Below the pieces are notes generated by a model. It saw only the letters and a program-made list of their open reading frames with translations. It was not told the origin of the DNA and searched no databases. Made by a program: the position numbers and the translations under genes. From Flavobacterium granuli (lineage in GTDB: Bacteria > Bacteroidota > Bacteroidia > Flavobacteriales > Flavobacteriaceae): 64,000 nt of DNA. Positions 17,261-25,300 of this stretch are shown piece after piece. Every line of letters starts with the position of its first letter. Positions within the stretch are counted from its first letter, which is position 1. The DNA lies in the NCBI RefSeq assembly GCF_900129705.1, contig NZ_FQWO01000010.1:92127-156126 (forward strand), written 5' to 3'.

Positions 17261-17437
17261 ATGACTGATTTAATCCAAAAAATCAATGCCGAATTTGAAA
17301 CATTCAAAACAGAATCTGGATCTTTAATAGAGAAAGGAATTAAAGCAGCCGGACCAAGAGCCCGTAAATCTACCCTAGAGCTAGAGAAACTATTAAAAGA
17401 GTTTAGAAAAGTATCTATAGCGTCAACTAAAGAATAA
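17261..17437 (+). CDS. Hc1-like histone H1 homologue, 58 residues
   Basis: A short lysine-rich protein that starts MTDLIQKINAEF and contains 'IEKGIKAAGPRARKSTLELE' and 'LLKEFRKVS'. This is the pattern of the Bacteroidota histone H1/Hc1-like family ('GNKAAGTRARKxxLE-xxKxxKEFRK'), small helical proteins thought to bind DNA and compact the nucleoid. Lengths of ~58 residues are normal for the family. It has a -7-like box close upstream and a strong terminator 28 bases after the stop, so it is a complete single-gene unit. A minus-strand reading frame over the same bases is a shadow. Confidence 0.82.
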   Translation: MTDLIQKINAEFETFKTESGSLIEKGIKAAGPRARKSTLELEKLLKEFRKVSIASTKE

Positions 17438-17464
17438 ATGACCGCTTTGAAGCCCTCTATGAAC

Positions 17465-17503
17465 ATGCCCCAAAAAGTTAGACACTATTTGGGGCATTTT
17501 TTT
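17465..17503 (+). terminator. Rho-independent terminator of the Hc1-like gene
   Basis: ATGCCCCAAA (17465-17474) pairs perfectly with TTTGGGGCAT (17488-17497) around a 13-base loop and is followed by a run of seven T. The left part, GCCCCAAAAAGTTAGACAC, also looks like the terminal inverted repeat of some IS3-family elements, but there is no transposase nearby. Confidence 0.8.
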
Positions 17504-17767
17504 ATTTGTCTTCCCTGGTATACCACAGCAAACTTAGGTTTTCAACCCAAATCATCAAAAAAGAAGCAAATCTAAGTTACTATAAAATATTTCTAAAAAT
17601 ATTATAATACAATGATTTTAAAGCTAAGTACAACCATTTCATAGCTTCTCAGTACAACTGCCAGTAATCCGAGGTCAGCAGACATCAAATTGAGGAATGT
17701 CGAACTCTCTCTGGTTCCCAACCAGAACGGTGCGAAACAGCAGGAGCAAATCCTTGTAATTTGCTTT

Positions 17768-17949
17768 CAAAATTGTGCCTTAGCTAATAATCATCAACTG
17801 CAAAAATCTATAATTTTTACAACATATGTTGAGAATTAGTTTAAAAATTGTAATTTAGCTAATAATCCACAACCTAAGTTAAAGAAAGTGAATTTATCTA
17901 ATAGTTGTGAATTGCTTTCAAAATTGTATTTAAACTTATAATCCACAAC
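17768..17949. repeat. Three imperfect direct repeats of about 33 bases
   Basis: Units at about 17768-17800, 17842-17874 and 17919-17949 share the pattern 'AAAATTGT..TTAGCTAATAAT' then 'C.TCAAC' or 'CCACAAC', spaced 74-77 bases apart. The first and third are also preceded by the same 'ATTGCTTTC' or 'TTGCTTTC'. The spacers are not conserved, so this is not a CRISPR array. A decayed tandem duplication is the simplest reading. Confidence 0.55.
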
Positions 17950-18121
17950 ACAATCGGGCTGAATAGCTTGGGACATTTGGTTTGTCCTCCAAAACTAAAC
18001 TGTATCCTTGTTTTTCTACAAGCTTTATCTTGACTATTAATTGAAGCTAGCTATCTGTTTTTTTTAGAAACAAATAAATTGCACTTTTACAATGAATGCA
18101 ATACTGCAAATTCCAGTGATA

Positions 18122-18282
18122 TTGACCACCCAATTCCAATTTTAATTGCCCCATAAAAAACATTAAAAAAATCGATTTCAAACACAAAACAGTTTATTAA
18201 AAATCAACAAATTATCATTTATTTTCACGAACAGCACCTAATAGAATTCAGTTGTCATTTCAAATTGGAATTGGGTGGTCAA
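18122..18282. repeat. 21-bp perfect inverted repeat around 119 bases
   Basis: The arm at 18122-18142 (TTGACCACCCAATTCCAATT plus T) is matched exactly in inverse orientation at 18262-18282. Weaker symmetry continues outward for another ~20 bases (TGGAATTT shared on both sides). No coding frame lies between the arms. The size and structure are those of a MITE-like remnant. Confidence 0.6.
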
Positions 18283-18397
18283 CGCCATTGGAATTTACAT
18301 GATGGCTAAGTTAGCATGTCCAAAGACTATCTTATTTTTTAATTTAGATAGTCAATTAGTGCTAAAAAAAGGGAATTTATGAACAACAAAAATATAT

Positions 18398-19231
18398 TTA
18401 TTTAAAATTCCATCCTAATGTTACCCCAAAAGCAACAGGTTTAATTTCAGCATTTTTATCTGTACCATACAATCCATTAGCCTTTCTATCTGTAACTGAT
18501 GTTGGATTATAACCTATATAAGACTCATTTTTATCTTGATCAAGGATAGATCCATACCCACTTTCAAGAAACATAGCTGCATACAATGAATTTTTAGTAC
18601 CCATATCAAATGTAAATCCTAACTCAAGCATGCTCATCACAATGCCCTTAGTTTGGTATTCGCCAGTTGCCGAATAGTTACTTTGACCTCCAAAACCATA
18701 CTCCGGTAAATTATCAATAGTCAAATTAACATCTGGATAATAAGCTGTGCCATTTACATTATTTGCTGTTGCTTCTATTTTATATTTTACAGGCAAAAAG
18801 TACTTAGCTCCTACTCTAAAATTAAAATCTACACCTTTATTAATGTTTGTTTTGTACTGCACAAAAAGTGGAATTTGAATGGCATGTAAGCTTTGCTTTT
18901 CTTTGTAATTACTTGCTGTAATCCTGTATTCAAAAGCAGAAGTAGAAGGATCGATCTCATAATTAGTTAAGGTTACCGACGAATTACTTAAAGAAACATC
19001 TTGCTTGTATTGAGAAAATTCTACACCACCCCCAATGCCGATATGGTGGGTTAGGGAATAAATATAACCCGCTTTTATGGCACCTCCAAGTGCATAACCA
19101 GCAGTAGTTCCTTTAACATCACTTTGAATATTCCCAATGCCTGCTTGGGCACCTATATAAAACTGAGCAGCCATTCCCTGAGAAATTAGGAAGACTATAA
19201 CTCCTATTATGTTTTTAATATTAAATTTCAT
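18398..19231 (-). CDS. Outer-membrane beta-barrel protein
   Basis: A 277-residue protein with a signal peptide (about 1-22, ending 'SQGMAAQ') and alternating amphipathic strands typical of small outer-membrane barrels ('FYIGAQAGIGNIQ', 'IGIGGGVEFSQYKQ', 'FRVGAKYFLPVKYKIEA', 'MLELGFTFDMGT'). The last residues, 'PVAFGVTLGWNFK', end in an aromatic-x-Lys close, as barrels of the PorT/OMP_b-brl type often do. It follows the giant adhesin gene by 71 bases on the same strand. The pairing of a T9SS surface protein with a barrel gene recalls the sprB-sprF arrangement, but the sequence is not SprF. A role in display of the adhesin is inference. Confidence 0.8.
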   Translation of the reverse strand: MKFNIKNIIGVIVFLISQGMAAQFYIGAQAGIGNIQSDVKGTTAGYALGGAIKAGYIYSLTHHIGIGGGVEFSQYKQDVSLSNSSVTLTNYEIDPSTSAFEYRITASNYKEKQSLHAIQIPLFVQYKTNINKGVDFNFRVGAKYFLPVKYKIEATANNVNGTAYYPDVNLTIDNLPEYGFGGQSNYSATGEYQTKGIVMSMLELGFTFDMGTKNSLYAAMFLESGYGSILDQDKNESYIGYNPTSVTDRKANGLYGTDKNAEIKPVAFGVTLGWNFK

Positions 19232-19260
19232 ATGTATATTTTTTGTTATTAGAATAATCC

Positions 19261-19285
19261 GTCCTCATTTACAAAAAATGAGGAC
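19261..19285 (-). terminator. Stem-loop between the adhesin and barrel genes
   Basis: GTCCTCATTT (19261-19270) and AAATGAGGAC (19276-19285) form a perfect 10-bp stem with a 5-base loop in the 71-base gap. On the minus strand no long T-run follows, so it may act as a weak terminator or processing site that lowers expression of the barrel gene relative to the adhesin. Confidence 0.5.
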
Positions 19286-19302
19286 TTCATACTCTTGATT
19301 AT

Positions 19303-22300
19303 TTAATTTTTAACTAGAAGATTTTTGGTGAAAATTTTACCATTTGCTAGAGTCATTCTAACTATATAAATCCCCTCAACAGTTGGCGCTTTTAAAGTCA
19401 CTGAATTTTGACTAGTTATTTTATTCTCCATCAAGACACCAATCATATTAAAAACCTCAACATGTGCATTCTGTAATCTAGAAGACGATACATTAGTAAG
19501 TAGCTCATAAGTTGCATCCGGTTTAACAGGGTTAGGTACAATTTTTATGTATTCCTCTTCTACTGTTGGAGATAAAATTAATGGACAGCTAGTAATTAAT
19601 GTTCCGTCCAATTTTGTAGCCACTGCATAATAAGTCCCATTAAGAGCACCGCTTTCTTTAAAATATTGATTCGTTTGGCTTGGAACTAAAACACCATTTT
19701 TATACCAAGTATATGATTTAAAACTCTTAGAACTATTGTCAAAGAATATAATATCTTCAAACTGTTTTCTAATTAAATTTGGCTGACTATTTACTACTGG
19801 CAATACCACTAATGGAGCTGCATTATAATTATTATTTCCCGTTTGTGAGGCAGTAATAGAAGCTGAACCGTAGTCTTTAGAAATTACTGAACCATTTACA
19901 ACTGCTACAACATCACTATTAGAAGAAGTGTAATTGACAACTAAACCACTATTAGATGTAGCATTTAACAATACTGAATTCTGACCATCACAACCTAATG
20001 TTATAGCTTGATTCCAAGTAATCAGCTGATCAGCTTTAGTAATACTAAAATCAGTTCCTACATAAGTAATAGTATAATTCAAGCCTGCACTCAAAGTACC
20101 TTGATTAATAGCATAAACACCTACATCATTCCCAACAGTTCTTATTAAAGATCCTGTAAACACATCACCATTTACTAAACTTGGTGAAACGGAATAACTA
20201 AAAATTGGATCTATTGTTCCATACACTTTTGTTTGAGAGAAATTAGCCGAAACAGTAATTGGCTTGGCAGTAATACCAAAATCTTTACTTACATAGCTAA
20301 TAGTATAATTTGAACCAGCACTCAAACTTCCTAGTGTAATAGCATAAGTCCCTACATTCTCTCCCGCATTTCTGCTTAGCATTCCAGTGAACAAATCGAC
20401 ACCAACTAAACTTGGTGAAACGGTGTAAGCAAAAATTGGATCTGTTGTTCCATACACTTTTGTTTGAGAAGCAGTAGCCGTAACGGTAATTGGCTTAGCT
20501 GTAATAGTAAAATCTTTACTGACATAGCTAATAGTATAATTAGATCCGGCACTCAAACTTCCTTCTGTAATAGCATAAGTTCCTATATTCTCTCCAGCAT
20601 TTCTGGTTAGAGTTCCAGTGAATGAATCGCTACCAACTAAACTTGGTGAAACTGAATAAGTAAAAATTGGATCTGTTGTTCCGTACACTTTTGTTTGAGA
20701 AGCAGTAGCCGTAACGGTAATTGGCTGAGCTGTAATCGTAAAATCTTTACTAACATAGCTAATAGTATAATTAGATCCAGCACTCAAACTTCCTTGTGTA
20801 ATAGCATAAGTTCCTATATTCTCTCCTGTAGCTCTTGTTAAAGCTCCTGAAAAAGTATCGCTTCCTACTAAACTTGGCGAAACTGAATAAATATAAACAG
20901 GATCAACAACACCATACACTTTAGATTGAGAGGCAGTAGCCGTGACTGTAATTGGCTTAGCTGTAATCGTAAAATCTTTACTTACATAGCTAATAGTATA
21001 ATTAGATCCAGCACTCAAACTTCCTTGTGTAATAGCATAAGTCCCTATATTCTCTCCTGTAGCTCTTGTTAAAGCTCCTGAAAAAGTATCGCTTCCTACT
21101 AAACTTGGTGAAACTGAATAAGCAAAAACAGGATCAACAACACCATAAACTTTATTCTGAGAAGCAGTAGCCGTAACTGTAATTGGCTTAGCTGTAATAG
21201 TAAAATCATTACTTACATAGCTAATAGTATAATTAGAACCGGCACTCAAACTTCCTTCTGTAATAGCATAAGTTCCTATATTTTCTCCAGCATTTCTCGT
21301 TAGCACTCCAGTGAACGAATCGCTACCAACTAAACTTGGAGAAACTGAATAACTATAAACAGGATTAACAATACCATAAACTTTCGTTTGAGAAGCAGTA
21401 GCCGTAACGGTAATTGGCTTAGCTATAATAGTAAAATCTTTACTGACATAGCTAATAGTATAATTAGATCCGGCACTCAAACTTCCTTGTGTAATAGCAT
21501 AAGTCCCTATATTCTCTCCTGTAGCTCTTGTTAAAGCTCCTGAAAAAGTATCACTTCCTACTAAACTTGGCGAAACTGTATAAGTAAAAGTTGGATCTGT
21601 TGTTCCGTACACTTTTGTTTGAAAAGCAGTAGCCATAACTGTAATTGGCTTAGCTATAATAGTAAAATCTTTACTAACATAGCTAATAGTATAATTAGAT
21701 CCGGCACTCAAACTTCCTTGTGTAATAGCATAAGTCCCTATATTCTCTCCTGTAGCTCTTGTTAAAGCTCCTGAAAAAGTATCGCTTCCTACTAAACTTG
21801 GTGAAACTGAATAAGTAAAAATTGGATCTGTTGTTCCATACACTTTTGTTTGAGAAGCTGTAGCCGTAACGGTAATTGGCTGAGCTGTAATCGTAAAATC
21901 TTTACTTACATAGCTGATAGTATAATTAGATCCGGCACTCAAACTTCCTTGTGTAATAGCATAAGTTCCTATATTCTCTCCTGTAGCTCTTGTTAAAGCT
22001 CCTGAAAAAGTATCGCTTCCTACTAAACTTGGTGAAACTGAATAAGTAAAAATTGGATCTGTTGTTCCATACACTTTTGTTTGAGAAGCAGTAGCCTTAA
22101 CGGTAATTGGCTGAGCTGTAATCGTAAAATCTTTACTTACATAGCTAATAGTATAATTAGATCCAGCACTCAAACTTCCTTCTGTAATAGCATAAGTTCC
22201 TACATTCTCTCCAGTATTTCTGGTTAGCGTTCCAGTGAACGAATCGCTACCAACTAAACTTGGAGAAACTGAATAAGCAAAAACAGGATCAACAACACCA

Positions 22301-25300
22301 TAAACTTTATTCTGAGAAGCAGTAGCCGTAACTGTAATTGGCTTAGCTAAAATATCTGCTGTGGTTGTTGCGGTCGTATTGACTGTATAGTTTGCTGCAT
22401 CTGCGCCACTGATGGTGATACCAAAGATACTTACCGTTTTATCTACTCCAACATTCTTGTTATTAAAAGTAGCCGTTGTGTTCGATACTGATAGTATGTC
22501 TCCGTTTACTCTATCATCTGATAATGCTACTGTAGCCATAGTACTGCCGTCGTAAGTTTTATCTGTTGCCGTTGCTGTTACCGTCAAGGTTCTGGCAGTA
22601 ACATTAGCGGTGAATGTTGGTTGTAAAATTGTATAGTTAACTGCATCAGTGCCACTTAACATATATCCCGCAGTAGTGATGGAAATTCCTGTACCTACGT
22701 TTGCATCTGCAAAAGTATAAGTTGGTGTACCATTTAAGGAAGCGATATCTCCATTTTCAATACCTGTTAAGTTAACTGTACCACTCACTGTCGCTATCTT
22801 AGTTGCATCGTAAACTTTATCGACTGCAATTAGCCCAGAAACATTCAATTCTTTTTTCAAGATAATCCCATCATTTACAACCAAACTTTCTGGTGCGGTA
22901 TATTTAGAAGCATCAGTACCTCCAATAGTGTAAACCACCGTAATTGTTTTGCTGGTACCTGCAATTTTATTATCATAGGTAGCTTCTCCAGTAACTGTGA
23001 CGTCATCGCCTGATTGAATCCCTAATAAATCAATATTAGAAACCGAAGCTAGATTAGTACCATTATACGTTTTTGACTTAGCCAAATTCTGACTATTTAC
23101 AGTCAAATTAATTTTAGTTTGAACTCGGTACAAAGCGTAAGTATTTCCTGCAACCAAAACAGGGTTAAATGTTGTTGTAGTTTCGTCTACTACCATTCTG
23201 GTATTTGAAGCATCTCCCACTAAATCTGTAAGTCCGGTGCTTCCTGCTTCTGAACCACTAAATAATTTGGCAATACCACTTGATCCAGTAGTAATTATTG
23301 GAGTTCCAGACACAAGAATATCCCCACCTGTTTTTACCCCAATATTCTTGCTTTTACCTGCATTAAGAATTATGGCATTCAAAGAGGAAGAAGTTGTCGT
23401 TAAATTTCCTGCCAATGTCAAATTTCCCTCATTGGTAGCAATCTCAATTTCGCCTGTCGCATTTATATCTTCCAGCGTAAGCGCATTACTATCAAGATAT
23501 TTGATTGTACCTGTATCAGCGGTTAAACTGTTTATATTATTTCCTGAATTAGAAAAATCATATACAACTCCCGAGCCCAACAATTCGAGATTATTGGCAG
23601 TGATGACACCAGCATAGTTAATAAATGTATTCGAATTAAACGTGATATCTCCACTAAATGGATTTATACCATCGAAACCTATGGCACTGTTTGTATTTCC
23701 AGGCCACTGATTTATACCTGCAACATTTGAGTTAGCGGAAGTACCCTCCAAATTAATCGTTCCAGTTTGAGAAACGATTTGTTCTTGTCCTCCTCCAAAT
23801 AAGAAAATCCCTCCATATTGATTATTAAACCCAGTACTTTTTAATCTTCCCTTAATATCTATAGCTCCCGATACATTTTTTATCATGACTGTGCTATTGG
23901 CATTTCCAAAGGAATAAAGTCCTACTCCAGCTCCATAAGTTTGCTCACTAAAGTCTGTTTCTCCAAGAATGGTGATTTTACCCGATGTACTTGCAATAGT
24001 AGCTGTTGTATTGTCCTCAACCGTTCCCATTAACAATCCATAATGCCAGCTGCCATCATTATTCGTAGCTGTAGAGATGGCTTTTAAATCTATGTTTCCT
24101 GACCCTGAGACTAAAGAGCTTTGTTCCATATAAACCCCATTATAGCCATTTGAGACACCACTCACTCCGTCAGCGATACCCGAAACGGCTAAATTACCCG
24201 CATCTGTATTTACCGATGATTTAAAAAAAGTGATTCCATTTTTGTAATTATTGGTATTTGCTCCAATTGTAAAGGTGTGTATGGCACTTGCATAAGCACT
24301 ACCATCTCCGACAGTTAATCCATTCCACGGAGTGGCACTTTGAGTACCTCCACCTATCCATAAATGTCCTCCATTTGTAGTGATAGCGCTCTGTTTCAAA
24401 TAAATAGCTCCAGCCTTATCCTTGTCCGAATCTGACCATAGAACAGTGTTTAAAGCTTTCCCTGAAACTACTATAGAACTTCCTGTATTAAACATAATAT
24501 TCCCAGTAGCTTTAAGAGTAAGAGTTCTTTCTGTACTAAGTGCTCCGCTGATATTGGTAGCTAAAACAATATTTCCGTTACAAGACTGTAAAATAAGATT
24601 TCCTGTATTCTGGAGATAATCAAGGATAACTGAAGCAGGAACTGTTGCATCACCTGCCGTTGTTAAAACACCATTGTTAATGGCGTATCCTGCACCAGAT
24701 GCTATTGTTCCTATTGTAATTGTTCCTGCACAAGGAGGGCTGCTAGTGGTAAAACTCTCCTCATTGCCATAACTGGTTCCCACACTGTTAATAGCATAGG
24801 CTCGTACATAATAAGTAGTAGAAGCATTAAGTCCTGTAATAACTTCTGAAAAAGCACCTGTCCCTGTTCCATCCTGTACTTTGGTATTTGAAGTGGTTGG
24901 ATTAGTGCTGGTAGCGTATACAAATCCGCGCTCAGTTACTGCCGCTCCACCATCAGCACTTACTTCTCCACTGAATGTAGCTCCAGATGGGGTAATATTC
25001 AAAACTGTTAAAGTGGTAACAGTCGATACACAAGCAATTCCACTTCCGGTAGTAGCTACGTTAGTGGAGGTTGCTCCGCCACCGCCGATGGTTATATTTC
25101 CATTATAAGTTTGCACTGCAGTTGGTGTAAACTTCACGTAAATTGGCTGTGAGTAACTTCCTCCTGATTGCACAAGATTTAGCGTGCTGGTATAGGTACC
25201 CCCTGCGGTTGTACTATATGTATATCCAGACAAAGCCCCAACTGTTATGTTAGCTGTTGTTAAATCTGTTCCTGAAATAGTGAATGAATTAGGAGCAGAG

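Larger units (their letters stand above)
17504..18397. other. 894-base gene-free region with repeats
   Basis: No convincing coding frame is present on either strand. The region contains three imperfect ~33-base repeats (17768-17949), a short perfect hairpin TCTGGTT-CCC-AACCAGA near 17713, and a 21-bp perfect inverted repeat (18122/18262). Base composition is very AT-rich. It lies between the Hc1-like gene and the 3' end of the adhesin-associated barrel gene. Confidence 0.6.

Noticed and set aside
17465..17503. IS3-family terminal repeat
   Set aside because: The left arm resembles one, but the partner arm and T-run make a perfect terminator right after a gene and no transposase is near.
17640..17760. 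Riboswitch or tRNA-like fold in the gene-free region
   Set aside because: A short hairpin (TCTGGTT/AACCAGA) is present, but no known riboswitch core or tRNA cloverleaf could be built.
20040..22350. CRISPR-like periodic repeats
   Set aside because: The period is 231 bases, without unique spacers, and in frame with a protein repeat.
23237..25108. Plus-strand frames opposite the giant adhesin gene
   Set aside because: They are antisense shadows of a long intact frame with recognisable domains.
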